Shown here one piece after another: positions 1-12,399 of a stretch of 64,000 nucleotides of DNA. Source of the DNA: Anthoceros angustus (lineage: Eukaryota > Streptophyta > Anthocerotopsida > Anthocerotales > Anthocerotaceae); contig VJWM01000068.1 in NCBI GenBank assembly GCA_010909165.1, forward strand, positions 1,178,001 through 1,242,000. Direction: 5' to 3'. The notes below the pieces were generated by a model, which had not been told where the DNA came from, searched no databases, and saw only the letters and a program-made list of their open reading frames with translations. A program made the position numbers and the translations under genes. The first letter of the stretch is position 1. Each line of letters starts with the position of its first letter.

Positions 1-876
1 CGTTGTTAGAAGGGTGAGCCTACCTACCAGGCTGAAACCGTTAGCAACAGAATGATGTCTAGTTGGCCACGGCTTGAAAGCCAAGCCAAGCTAAGCTCTG
101 CATCTGCATCTGCATCTGCAGCAGTATCCGGAATCTGGCAGGATGTCAATTACACCAGGGCGAAATCTGAACCTCAAAAAACCTTGTCTCTGTTGCAAGG
201 AGAGGTTTCCGGCAGGCTGCTGGAGAGGCCAACCTCCCTTCCTGGAGCCAGCGACATAGGCCTTAAAATTTTGCACAACAACAAATTGAATTGCTGTGTA
301 CGGCATCACCAGCATCAGGGCTGGTAAATTCCCCCTCCACAATCCCTGATCCATACACCACACGCGCATCAGACCAGAGCTCCTAACACATCTGCAAGAA
401 TGAGCAGGAGGGGGACACCGGCACGCACAACAATCCCTTCCTCCCGCACAATGTCCCGAGCAGCCTGGCCGATGCCGGTGTACTTCGACACTCCGGAGAA
501 TCCAGCCGGTCCCCCGCGCCTGGTTGTGGGCTCGAGCTGGACCTGGACCAAGCACCCGACGCGACAATTCAGTCCCAATTCCCGATCCAAACGCTCTCCT
601 TCAGAACCCAATTCTTGATGCCAGCCTCACCTGGAACCGGATCTTGATCACGTCCAGGGGCGACACCACAGTCCGGGCAGCTGCCCCTGCCACGGCCCCC
701 GCCACTGCATCCACCGTCGCTCGCCGGTACACGTGCCTGTACTGCTGCTGCTGCTGCTGCTGCTGTTGCACATGGCCTGCGCTCTGCCCATCCGCTGCGC
801 CATGGCCCATGCCACCAGCTGCGCTTCCCAGCCTGCTCCCGCTGCGACTGCCATGTTCTACGATCATGGGCGCCAA
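1..876 (-). CDS. Mitochondrial thiamine-diphosphate-type carrier, 5' part of gene
   Basis: This is the N-terminal part of a mitochondrial carrier family protein, which moves a metabolite across the inner mitochondrial membrane. Three exons fit on the minus strand. The first, 876-631, ends at a CAG/GTGAGG donor. The second, 542-429, follows a CAG acceptor and ends before GTGCGTG. The third starts at 345 and probably ends near 234. The first two junctions keep the frame. Exon 1 carries the carrier signature SPLDVIKIRFQ (PxDxxKxRxQ). It continues into VQLEPTT and REEGIVGLWRGN, then MVMPYTAIQF. These blocks are the ones I know from plant thiamine diphosphate carriers (TPC), so that is the preferred substrate. 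Another carrier of the same subfamily is possible. The N-terminus has an unusual glutamine run. The remaining carrier repeats lie beyond the left edge. Confidence 0.8.
742..768. repeat. CTG/CAG trinucleotide run coding for polyglutamine
   Basis: Eight perfect CTG triplets followed by TTG. On the minus strand they encode a nine-glutamine run about 40 residues into the carrier protein, before the first carrier repeat. It lies in a segment likely to be disordered or part of the import sequence. Confidence 0.9.
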
Positions 877-1290
877 ACCCTAGGTAGATCCTCTTCCAGG
901 ACCCACCCGCCTACCCGGCCCGGCTCTCGTCCTGCCCAAAAAGTAACGAGGACGCCGAGGCCCTGGATTCTGGATTCCGGCACCTCGTCCAGGGTGTGAG
1001 CCGTTTCAGTCGGGTAGTGAAGGACGGATCACGCTGTCTGTGCTCTTCATTCAAATCACGCACGGTTGGGTTGCACAACTGTGTGTCGTGCAGCGCTGTT
1101 CAGTTGGCGTTGGGTCATGTCATCCTCCTGAAGTGCGATATTGTAGTGGGCGATATATATACCATGTTGGGCGATAGTGAATTCATGTTGTGGCAGGATC
1201 CTAGTGGACTCTAGTTCCTGCCATTTAAACAGGCTGGGCTTGTTGAAGAAGCTGCCAAATGCGGAGTTGGTGTCGCAGGGAGAAAGCGAC
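877..1290. promoter_or_regulatory. Shared spacer between two divergent genes
   Basis: The carrier gene starts leftward at 876 and the next gene starts rightward at 1291. These 414 bases must therefore hold both 5' leaders and probably both promoters. I see no convincing TATA box for either direction. ATATATATAC at 1155-1164 is the only AT-rich stretch. A compact bidirectional promoter is inferred from the layout. Confidence 0.45.
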
Positions 1291-4200
1291 ATGAATTTTC
1301 TGTTGCGGAATTCGCAACCCAGTGCTCAGCCGACGGATCTTCCCGCAGAGGTGGACAACAGGCTTGCGGATGGGCTGAATGCCTGGCAAGGAGGCTTGCC
1401 GGCGCTGTCGTCGGCTCCGGAATCGTACGCAACGGCTGAGGAGAGCAAGGGGTCGACAGAGTTCGGGAGAACCAGGATGCGGATGGCTATTGAAGACCAC
1501 GCGGATGTTCCTCCCGCGGAAGGCTCCATTCTGATTCCCTACAGTACGTTGTGTGATGCAGTTGGGTCTGCTGAAGGGCTTTTGCTTGAGTGTTGCAGGG
1601 TTAGGCTTTGGGTGATGTTGTGGTGCCATGGTGGCAATGTGTGCAGGGGATCTTCCGGAGAATTGGGATTCAGCTCCAGAGGTGGCAGCACTGTCGTTCT
1701 TGGATCGGGGGTTCATGTTTCCTGGTGAGCTGTTTGAGGGGTTGTGGGGTTTTCGAGCATGCTGTGTTTCGTGGGCACTGGACTGACGCATTCTGGTGCA
1801 GGGGAGCAGCTGCATGTTCTGGTCCATGTGTCGTCTCGTGACCTAGCGGTTCCAGACATTATCACTCCGTTTAAGGTTGCGGAGGCCAACAGGAGAGCGT
1901 CGCAGAATGCCGGAAACATCAATTCCAGTGCAGATGGGCAGACGTCCAATGCTGCAGGTGGGCCAGCTTGGAAGTTCGGTAAAGCTTGGAAAGAGAGGAT
2001 CTCTGTGTCGTCCATGTTTAAACCCCAGGGTGGTTTACTTGACGGGAGGGGGTTCAACCTGGCTCGTGGAGGTGGAGTTATTGCTTTGCCGAGGGGTGCA
2101 AATGCCGCTGGCAGTGATCTTCTGGCGAGTGATGGACATAAAAGACGCAGTGCCTTGCTGTTGAGCAGTTTCCAGAAGTCGCATTTTTTCGTCCAACTAT
2201 CTGCTGTGGATGAGCAGTCTTCAAAGGCGGGTATGTATGTGGAATCTGACTCCTCAGGGAATGAGGGGAATGGTGGCAGGAAGGCGTCTCCTGCAGAGCT
2301 GCTGGGCTGTTCCCCAGTCGTTATTGAGGCAGGGATGTACAATCCTGTGACTGCCGGTGGGGTTGCACGGGCTGCAGTTGCCAGCAGTTCTCTGGCTGAT
2401 GGAGGTGTTGCGGTAAGCAGCTGTGTTTTGTAGCCGGAAACCCTTTGGTCGCCCATTTGCTAACCCCCATGGACCTGAATGTGCTGAATTCAGATGCAGT
2501 GACCGTACCAAGCTAATTGACATGTGGCAGAATGCAGGTCGTGCTCCAAGTGACGGTAGCGACAGACTTGTGTCGATCTGATGCAGTCCTTGAGGTTGTG
2601 CAATACGAAAAGCATCAATTTTCAACTGCAACAGGACCTGCTGGTCAACAAGGCAGACCTGTTCCCCCCCAGCAGACCTGTAATCCTCTCTTGGATCCCG
2701 CTCAAGGATTGCTTCAGTGGTTACTGCCACTTGATCGACCAGCATCCCCACCTCCCCCACCGCCACCTCCTCCTCCTCAGCTTCCCACTATTGCTAATCC
2801 ATCACCAACTAAAATCACATTTGCAAGCAACTCCAGCTCTACCTTGTTCTCCTTTCCCACTCTGCGGACGTCATCGACGAACTCATTGCCACCAGCTCTT
2901 CTACCACCTGTTTCCTCTTCCCCTTCTACAGTTGCTACTCCATCCTTTGGCCCTGAGGATTGGGATCGTTCAAGCAAAGAGAAGAGGAGCTTGAGGGGTC
3001 AAGATGTGGGGAGCGAGGGACTTTTGTCGTTTAGGGGTGCCACTCTTGAACCTCAACGTTTTTCTGCGCACTGTGGGCTACAGGGCCCACATGTCCCAGG
3101 AAAAAGGTGGAGGAGAAATATTGCTGTTCTACAACCAGTATCTGTGAAGTCATATGCTGCTAACTGCAACTGCCAGGATCTTATTTGTGTGCTTGTGAAG
3201 GTTTGCATCAACCAAACCTATGTGTTTCTCTGTTTCATGCTTGGGACTAGTTGAATACCCTTTGCATAGGATGTGCTTCATGGCGAAAGCTTGTAAGAAT
3301 TTGGTCCCAGGATCAAGCTTACTACTTTCTCTCTTGCTTTCTGTAGAACATTTTACCTGCAGATGGAGTTGCAGAGGGGGTTGTAATTTTTGTTGATTCA
3401 CTAAGCATCATATGCCAGTCAACTGCTCCTGGTAGCCCACCTCTACCTGTGCCCCTTGCATGTGTGGATGTTGGGGAAAACCATAGACTGCCGGGAGTTG
3501 CCCTAAGGTAGGGCCCCCATGGTTTCTATTCATTTCGGTGTGAGTTTGTCTAGCCAGCAAGAGTGATAGTTTTTTTATGGCAGCTTCTTGCGGTTTTGTC
3601 CTGCAGAGCTGGGGAGCAGCACTCTTTCATTCTGAGGCCAGCCACACCTTGGAAAGCTGCTGTGTCGGAAGGGAGCAAGCATAGTCCATCTGCCTCTGGT
3701 TCGGGTCGTGATTTGCAACTTAGACTGTCATCAGGAAGCAAGCATCCTACAGACTGGGCTCTTGTGGACCCAAGTTCTGGTCAATATGCAGTAATTATTT
3801 CGTGCCACTGTAGTCATACGGGTGAGCTTCACTGTCGTTGGATCTTCATATTGGTACTGCCAACAATATCTTGATTGTATGAATTGGCCTAATCAATGTG
3901 CTCATGTCCCCAGAGTCTAGACTTTATTACAAGCACCCTCTACAATGGCGACCCAGGCCTCAGAGAAATCTCTTGCTGTCCGTGTCTTTGGAGGAATCCC
4001 CTCTCGATCACAGCTCAAATGAGGCTTTACCTCAGTTTACTCCACAGGTTTCCGCTGTTTAACCAAAACCACCTGCCTTCATTGCTTCAGCTTTGACTTG
4101 TATACCAAGTAAGTAAGCATGGATGTGGATGTCATGTTAGCTGAGGTAGCCTCTTCGCTGTGCAGGTCGTCACAGTGCAGGCAACTAACCTGACTGGGAA

Positions 4201-4952
4201 TGAGCTTGATCTTACCCTTCTTGCTCCCAGCTCCTTGGCATCTTCTCCTCTTTCTGTACTTGCATTCCCAGCTTCCCCAGTTCCCTCCAGCTTGGCCGGA
4301 AAACGGTCATCAAGCTTTGGTGAAAAGAAAGGAAGGTTGCCACCAAGGGCAGATTCGAGGAGGGAGAAAGTTGATGCTCCTTCTCCATCAGCTGCACAGC
4401 TCTCTAATCTGCGGTCTATGTCCCTTCCGCCTGTGAGGAGTATGGAGAGCGTGATTGGAATAGCACCGACAGTCTTGAGGGAGAGATCCATTTCTGCTGC
4501 AGATATAATGGCGGACAGTAATCCAGCAAGAACTCACCTATGGTTGCAAAGTGCAGTTCCCCTTGGGTACGATTCTGACTGTCCCGCATGCTAAAATGCC
4601 CATTGGTTCTTCTACTCGAAGGGTCTGTGTTTCTCGTCGGACACAGGTTGGTGACGATACTGTTGTGTCTGCAGGCGTATCCCAGCACATTCCACCACTG
4701 CTGTGAAATGTGAGCTGCTGCCTTTGACTGATGGCATCATAACTCTGGACACACTTCACATCTCTACGAAGGAAAATGGTACTGACTACCCTTGTGCTTT
4801 CAACCTGTGCAGCCCAAGGTTCGTCGTTGCATGACTGCCGTACATAAACGTTTACACACGCATGTCCTCTGGTTGATGCAGATGCTCTGTACATCCCCGA
4901 AAATCCACTCCAAATCTATGCAACCTCGGGCATTGCAAGTGGAGTGTCTTAA
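1291..4952 (+). CDS. Plant-conserved protein, possible TRAPPII-associated TRIPP homologue
   Basis: Nine exons join without a frame break: 1291-1543, 1802-2412, 2538-3200, 3347-3507, 3607-3821, 3914-4047, 4166-4566, 4675-4778 and 4882-4952. They total 2613 bases, or 870 amino acids plus stop. All introns are GT-AG and phases match. The start is the ATG opening MNFLLRNSQ. Blocks I recognise from a plant-wide family of this size are CDLCRSDAVLEVVQ-like (here ATDLCRSDAVLEVVQYEK), a long proline run, SFRGATLEPQRFSAHCGL, GKRWRRNI, LPLTDGIITLDTLHIS and the C-terminal YIPENPLQIYATSGIASG. The family is the one I associate with Arabidopsis TRIPP (At3g17900), a plant-specific partner of the TRAPPII vesicle-tethering complex; that link is from memory. 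The second half is rich in beta-type sequence. No signal peptide or membrane segment is evident. It is divergent from the carrier gene and convergent with the F-box-type gene. Confidence 0.85.
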
Positions 4953-5198
4953 GCTGGTCTCATTGTTAGTGGTTTCATTTCACGCTGATTTTCTGAAAGT
5001 GATGCTTCTATATCTTCGATCAGCGCAGCGCATCAGCGGAGAGCAATAAAGTTGATTCAGCTTTCTTATTTGCGTAGTGCTTTGGGCGAAGACGTAGTAT
5101 CCTCGTAAGTGACATGGGAGTGGCATGAATGTGCAACATGGTGGAGGCTGGGTTGGTTGTAGATTGCAAGATCTCGAGTCCCAGCAACCTGACATGCA

Positions 5199-6665
5199 TC
5201 AATATCCAAGCCAAGCTGGTGGGATGAGATCAAACTTGTGTTTGGCGCGGGTGAGGACGTCGAAATAGTCCAACTGCGTAAGGCAGTCACGGAAGTCCGT
5301 GAAGAGACGCTCAAACAGTTTCCACTGCACAGCTTGTGATTTGGAGTACGGGTAAGGCAGAAAGACCTGCAGGGCACCGCAACGCTGAAGGATCAGAGGA
5401 GCATGCCTCAAGATCCCCGTCTTTGAGCATGCTGTGGTGTCTGGAAAGGAGCAAATTGTACGTACCTCCCACTCTTGAGCAATCCGCATAAGAAGCCGGA
5501 AGGTGTGGTCACTTTCATCCAAATTATCCAGCACGGCGAGCCAGACTTTGGAGGCCAACTCATGGGCTACATCACCCGCCTTTCCGCATGCTAGAAACTG
5601 ATCTGCAGAAGCAATCAAGAAGGTGCTTAAGCACAGCGTGCGCAACCCAGACGCAGAGACGGAGCTGCCAAAACCAGCGTGCTTTCAGTACCTATGATGG
5701 TCCCATGGAGCAAGGCGTACGACAACGGGGCAGGAGACGACTCAAGCTGCTCCTTGAGGAACAGATACACGTGCCCAGCCACTTCATCCACCTCGTCGTC
5801 CGATCCTTGCAGGAGAAACATGCTCTTGCTCACATGCAGAGCCGTGTACTGCCTATCCGTCATAAAACCAATCGAAACAGCCGGATGTGAGCACAATTTG
5901 TCCCCAAGACAAGCCCCGAAAATTCACTAGAGGGAAAGAGGCCTCGCAAAGGTCACCGTTTTGTAGATCCCCTTCCGATGGGACCTGGCCATCTCTTCCC
6001 GCGGCCAGCCCGAGGCCATCGCCTTGCGAGCGCAACCTTCCACAATGCGTCGCCCTTGAACAGCCTGGCCCATCGCTTCTGCACGCAAGCGACAGCAGGC
6101 CAATCCGCAGTCGACACGCGCACCAGCACCTGAGCAGGAAAGAATTGCAAAATCAGCACCGCCAGAAATCCATGCCCGCACGCGCGACACCGCACGCTCT
6201 GCCACACACGAACGGGCGCACCTCAGTGAGCAAATGGTCAGGAGGCTCTCAAACAGATTCCCCGCCACCATTCCCCATCCCACCCCTCCCCGCCACCTGC
6301 TTCCCAACGCCCGCCCGCCGCCTGCCGCCCAACCTCCTTTCCTTCGCCAAGCCTCCTTCCAACCCTCCCCCGACATTAGGTTTCAAGCCCTCCATCTCCG
6401 ACCCTGCTCCTGCTCCTGCTCCTCCCTCGCATCTCCTCTCCAAATTCACAATTTCCTTTCCCCGCACGTCTCTCTTGCGTGCCGCACTCTCCCACGCTCC
6501 GTGAGCTGAGCAGCTATCCTCAAACCCTACCGTCGCAACGCGCCCAGACCCTGCTGTTCCATCACCGGGCTCCACATCCATCCTCCCCCCGAGGTCCTGT
6601 GTCTCCGGCAACAGTGCGAACACTTCCTGCGCCGCATCCGCCTTGGCCCGCACATGCGGCCTCAT
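5199..6665 (-). CDS. F-box-type protein gene, model incomplete
   Basis: An F-box is visible across an intron. HLLTEV ends at 6222 before a GTGCGC donor. It joins VLVRVSTADWPAVACVQKRW and LFKGDALWKVALARRW, which start at 6129 after a CAG acceptor. F-box proteins are substrate adaptors of SCF ubiquitin ligases. Downstream, an exon ending at 5692 (GFMTDRQYTALHVSKSMFLL, DEVDEVAGHVYLFLKEQLE) joins through an 89 bp intron to 5602-5199. The latter encodes DQFLACGKAGDVAHELASK and ends LIPPAWLGY-stop. I do not recognise this C-terminal domain. Two problems remain. An in-frame TGA at 6249-6251 separates the F-box from a 138-codon glycine- and arginine-rich leader. I also cannot bridge 5900-6000 in frame. 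Either small introns are missed or the gene carries lesions. Confidence 0.5.
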
Positions 6666-9633
6666 GCCCAGAGAGAGGGGAACCGAAGATCATGCTGCCA
6701 ATTCTGGCCACTCAACCTCCACCACTCGCACTCCTGCCTCTGTGGCACCCAATGTCTCTGCTTCCCGCATCTCGCCTTTCCACCTCGACTTCTGGCTTGC
6801 CATGTGTTCCCCAATCAGAATCTCTGCGACGCACCCCCACAAATTCCTGCTCCAGGTTGCTAGCATGGCAGGAGGTCTACGGATACATATCGTAAGCTAC
6901 AACATCCTGTGACGTTCAGTTAGTGCGCATACATGGATCTTCCAGCGCTGTCCGACAGCACAGTGCCGTCCTGGATTAATCTAGTCACAGATATTCAATT
7001 TCACACATCAGAAGTGCTTTCCTTCGTGGATTCCTGGAATCCTGCTTCCAACCGGACGGGTGTGAAATGGGCCCGGTTCAGGACGTCTAAACTCTAAAGG
7101 TGCCACCCATGGCACGAGTCAAAGCCGAGCGTGCCAAACTCTCGTTGGGAGCACCGTAAGCTCGTAACAAATCCGGTTGAGACCTTTTCTTTTCGGCCTG
7201 TCTAGCTCTCTTGCTTCTTCTCCTTCTTCTTCTACACCCAAAGAACCAGTCTACACATAAATGGAAGGCTAGGAACTAAACATCGATCGTTAACTCAATA
7301 AAACAAAATATTGATTATTTTAGTATATAGTATAAGATCTTCTATTTAAAAAGGATCAAAATAAAATTATTTATTTAAATAGGTAAGTCCAAGAAGGTCG
7401 GACATGCTTCCATGGTACTCACTTCTCTCGACAACTTGCTCCATGGTACCAGTAAACTAGGCTACTAGCACCAAAGGCATTCCTCTTTGGGTCCCCATTG
7501 CGGTATAGAGTGCTTAAGTGGAACTTAAGGTATGTGTGTCCATTCAGCATAAGCCATTTCGACACACGGACTTTAAGAACATCGTAAAGCATCGTCGTTT
7601 GGAAGGCAAGAGAAGACTAACGTATCATAGTCCGCTAAAGATAAATAGGTTTTGCTTATGTGGCTTTGCTTAAGAAAGGGTTTGGACCATTTAGGCGTTT
7701 AGGGTATGCTTCCTTATGATTTTTAGTGAACAAATATTTTTTTGGATGAAAATTTATTTTACAAAAACCTTTAATTGCAATAAGGGCTTGCTCAAATCGG
7801 CTACAAAGGTGAAACTGCTCTAACACAAGACAAGCCATCTAATCAAGTCTAATGGCGGCTATTAACAGGTGTGCCCAAAACGCGTCGATAGAGATGCAAA
7901 TGTCTTGGCATAGCCAGGACAGGATCTAATGTTTGTTATCCTAATAAGACATCGTAAAAGACTCTTAAATCGGCTTGCGTAACGACGCATGCTAGCTTCT
8001 CTTGGCATGTGTCTCTCTCCGAGCGCACAACTCTGGCCCATGACTTACTCTCAACTGCACCATCATGCCATGGCTATTTCTTCACCCTGTATCTCATTCT
8101 CAACATAGAGTTTAAAACTCGCACTTGGGCAACAGTTGTGGGTTGGGTTGTTAAGGTACCTCGCCCCTCCACCCCCCCCCACATGATGTTTACATTGAGC
8201 TGCAGTAGTGGGCTATGCAGCTCATGAGCGGCGTCAAGGGGGATGTTGGCTCTTCTTCTTCCACAAAGTGTTATGATGGTAATCTTGGTAAACACTAATT
8301 TAATGAGTGTATGCCTTCAGGAATTTTGAGCAAGGTTTGCTGTTGCAGCCCCGGTCTTGAGATATGTTAATGCTTCAATTTTTTGATGAAGAAGCTCTCT
8401 CTTTCACTCCATAAATATGCGTAGTTGGTGATATATATATGAAAACCATTTCCTGCAGTGTACATCAGGTGACTTGGCAATATTCTCGGATAGGCTGCCA
8501 AGGATTGATAAATATTTTTGTGCTGTTCTGAGTGCTTTAAATTTGTAACAGCAAAGGAATGTTGAAATTAGTATATTATCAAACAACAAGTTGGTCATGG
8601 TAGACAGAAGGAAAGCGAGTGCAAAATCAAGAGCGAACTAGGTGAGCCACGAGGCACAACATTCCAGGTTTGCTTCCTGATTGAACTTGTTCAAACAAGT
8701 ATGCTATCATTCTCCTACCCCACTATCAACAATATATTATTTTATTTTTAACATCAAACTACAATACCGGGAGTTCAATTTGCTACATCCTACAACGATC
8801 CTTCTCAAAGATGGCAAGATATTGAACAGCAGACAAACGTGAGATCAGCATTTAATTTATATATATATTATTTTTTATTATGAAAGCAAGTTGGAAGCTG
8901 GAACCGGCCTATCGTTTTTCGAGATATGTAACGATCACCTAGTACCTTACAGGTAAAAGGTCTCGACTCTCGAAGCTGGAAACCGTTCGCGCAAAATTTA
9001 CACGTATTACACAATCATTTCAAGAGCTCGTCTTTCTATGCATGTATTTTTTGGTGAGAATGCATATTACATATTTTGTGGAATCTCGTCACCATGATGA
9101 AGAGCGTGGCTGTTGGACCCACCAGGCGGAAGAGTTGCCGGTCTGTCCGCACACGACCACGGGACTACTGACCATTCTCTCGTTTCGCGTCTCATACAGT
9201 CCTCGCGTTTGCGAGAAAAGGGGCTGGGCAGGAATCCCTTGCAACTTTCTCACAATCGGGCTCTGCTCGCACATTTCGCTGTCTCGCAATTTTCTGTTGT
9301 CGTCTTCCTGCGCTTCCGGGTGTGCTATGAATTTGAAGTGTGCGGCTCAGCGCTGCCTCAGTGATGTGGTGCTGGATAAGATCTGACAGTAACAACCTTT
9401 TGAGGTAGGAAAATGGTTGCATGATCCGCCGATTCTTCCAATTTGAGCGTCATTTCGCACGGATTCTTTCCTCCCACTGCTGCATTTTGTTTGTGTTTGC
9501 ATTTGTCATTTGGATACTGCGGTTGCAGGTGTGGAGGAGCCTGGAGGCAGGTGTCTGTTTCACAATTTCACACAGGCGTCCTGGCTGCTCGACGGGAAAT
9601 GTTAGATCTTAAACCTGTGGTGTCGGATGATCC
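6666..9633. other. Stretch without a recognised gene
   Basis: From 6666 to about 6910 the sequence is still GC-rich and may be the 5' leader of the F-box-type gene. From 7270 to 9000 it is AT-rich with short open frames only. A C-rich tract lies at 8165-8181 and a pyrimidine-rich tract at 7185-7245. About 9100-9630 probably contains the promoter and leader of the receptor kinase. No family was recognised on either strand. Confidence 0.5.
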
Positions 9634-12399
9634 ATGATTTGCACCATGGACCCGACATCGTGTCAGCCGTGTTGCAAACGCAGATCCGCAGGCTTGCATT
9701 GCGGGCTTCTTGCGCCTGGGTTGAGGGCGAGGAGCAGGTCTCATGATCTGGTGTCCTCGTTGCTTGCCTGTGCGTTTTCCTGGCTCCTCCTCGCAGCAGC
9801 GGGCCGGCAAGTGGTTTATGTCACCGGTCTGGTCAATGACGAAGGCATGGCGCTGCTCTCGTTCAGGGACGGGATTGTAGGTGATCCCTTTGGAGTGCTT
9901 GGTAACTGGAACATAAATGACGCTACTCCCTGCCTGTGGTCAGGAGTCTTCTGTGACGAGTCCTCGAATGTCACCAAGATTGTGCTCAATGGCGGGGGGT
10001 TGGAAGGACAAATGTCCAGCGAGCTAAGCAGATTGGTTCACTTGAGGACCCTGAATTTGGCCAACAACAACATTACAGGTCAGATTCCTTCGGAGCTAGG
10101 AGAGCTTTCCTCGCTCTACAAGCTAAATCTCAGCAGCAATGTTCTGACGGGAGAGATTCCCACTGAACTCGACAATCTCTACCGGCTGCGGATGTTCGAC
10201 CTGTCCGACAACGAGCTTACTGGGCCGTTACCTGCTGGAGCTCTCGGTACGAATTGTAGCAAGTTAAGGTACATCTCACTATCCAATAACAGGCTATCGG
10301 GGTCTATACCTGGCAATGTAGGGAATTGTCTCATGCTGGAGGGCATCGACTTGGCCTCCAACTTCCTCCAGGATAAGATTCCCACCAGCATCGGCCATCT
10401 GCCGGCTCTGCAGTATCTATATCTGGGAGACAATAACTTGACAGGCATTATTCCAGCTGAGATCGCCTTCTCCGATAACCTACTTGTCCTCAATGTCAGT
10501 TCCAACCAGCTAGATGGAGGTCTTCCCTCAACCATTACAAGGTTGAAGAAACTGACACTGTTGGATGCCAGTGCGAATGCCTTGTCGGGCATTGTTCCGC
10601 CAGAGGTTATTTTTCAGCTGGACAGCCTGCTCTATCTTAACCTTTCTCACAACAGGTTCTCTGGAGGGATTCCTTCTTTCCCCTACGATAATTGCTCAGG
10701 TCTTTCAGTCTATGATCTCTCGAACAACTTCTTCCTTGGTCCGATTCCTGCATACTTTGGCCTTTGTACTCAAGGACCAGTTCCTTCAAGTATCCTTCGC
10801 CCTCCTGTACAGCAAATGTAAGCGGTCGTGGTTGGTGCGGTGATGAACGACGCTTGGGCAGTCCCTTCTTTGCACTTTTGTTTTCGGGAACCCTTTAATG
10901 ACAAATCTCGTGTGTGCAGTGACTTTTCCTCCAATTTCCTGTATGGGGGCCTTTCACCTTGGAGCGTATTTTCTTCACTCCAGATATTGCAACTAGAGCT
11001 CAACAACCTCGGGGGTATGCTGCCAGACAACATCTCAAACTGGGATAGGCTGAATACCCTAGACCTATCATACAACAATTTTTCCGGAGGAATTCCAGAA
11101 GCATGGGCGAATTTGGTGGACTTGGTCTCCTTGAACGTATCCTACAACCAGCTTTCAGGACCAATACCGAGGCAAGGAGCACTCAGCGCATTTGGATCCT
11201 CCTCATTTATTGGGAACTTGGGGCTATGTGGCCCCCCAATCAACGTCTCATGCATCCCAAGCCCGACCAGCTCACCGATTCCAGCGGTCAACAGGACGCG
11301 TGGATTTAGCGTTTCGGCCATTATTGCGATTTCTATTGCAGCCTGTGTCGCTGTATGTGTGATCCTGGTCATAGTATTGAACTTATGCTGTGTCTTCTCT
11401 GCAAAGCAGGAGGACAAAACCGAGGTTCTAGTGTATGAGTCGTCACCAGCTTCACCTGCGGACTCCAGCTTGATTGTGGGCAAGTTGGTTCTCTTTGGCA
11501 AACGTCTTCCTGATCATTATGAAGAGTGGGAGAGGGGGACAAAAACACTAATTGATAGGGATCGCCTTATCGGGCATGGTTCAATAGGAACAGTGTACAA
11601 AGCCAGCTTTGATAGAGGCAAGTCCATTGCTGTAAAGAAACTGTCAACCGTAGGGCGCATCAGGGACCAAAAAGAGTTCGAGCAAGAATTGGGCAGGCTG
11701 GGCAGTCTGAATCATCCTAATCTGGTGTCTTTGCAGGGTTTTTACTGGTCACCTGCAATGCAGCTTCTTCTCTCAGACTACATTCCTAATGGAAGTCTCG
11801 ATTATCACCTGCACGAAAGAGGTGACCTCACTTGGCCCAGGAGATTCAACATTGCTCTGGGTACTGCTAGAGCTCTTGCCTTTCTGCATCACGATTGCAA
11901 GCCTCCTGTTCTTCATTTTGATGTCAAGGGCACCAATATTCTGCTCAACGAGGACTTTGAGCCATATCTTTCAGACTATGGGCTGACCAAGATCTTGCCC
12001 TTGATGGACATGTATGTTTCTAGTCGGAGGTTTCAAACAGCCCTAGGCTACATGGCTCCTGAGCTAGCATGCCAGAGTATACGGGTGACTGAGAAGTGTG
12101 ATGTTTATAGCTTTGGAGTTGTGCTGTTGGAGCTGGTAACAGGCCAGCGAGCTGTCACTCAGGAAGATGAGCATGCGGTCATTCTGTGTGATCACGTCAG
12201 GCATTTACTGGAGCAAGGAAGGGCCCCTAGTTGTGTAGATCCCGAGCTTTTGCGTGGAGATCCAGAGATTGAGCTGTTACAAGTTTTGAAGTTAGGCATA
12301 TCGTGTACCTCGAAGCTACCTACCAGGAGACGTACTATGGTGGAAGTGGTGCAGATTCTGGAATCAATTAGGCCTAGCCCAAGCAGCACACCGAGATAA
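9634..12399 (+). CDS. LRR receptor-like kinase of the At1g12460/At1g62950 type
   Basis: Two exons (9634-10817 and 10920-12399) join in phase across a GTAAGC...GTGCAG intron. They give 887 amino acids, close to the usual length of this family. The second ATG at 9646 is an alternative start. A hydrophobic signal-type segment lies at residues 42-57. It is followed by an LRR N-cap (WSGVFC) and about 14 leucine-rich repeats of the plant extracellular type. A transmembrane segment lies near residues 524-553 and a kinase domain near 605-880. The glycine loop is GHGSIGTVY and the ATP-binding lysine is in SIAVKKL. The catalytic loop reads HFDVKGTN (Asp 729), the metal-binding motif DYG (Asp 747), and GYMAPELA follows. 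It is therefore a non-RD kinase with altered HRD and DFG motifs. The protein should sit in the plasma membrane and sense an extracellular ligand. The ligand cannot be read from the sequence. Confidence 0.93.

Noticed and set aside
1713-2456. 247-codon minus-strand frame
   Set aside because: It is the antisense shadow of exon 2 of the nine-exon gene, whose splice sites and peptide conservation support the plus strand.
5440-5466. A 25 bp GTACGT...CCAG intron in the last exon of the F-box-type gene
   Set aside because: Too short for a plant intron, and the frame stays open through it.
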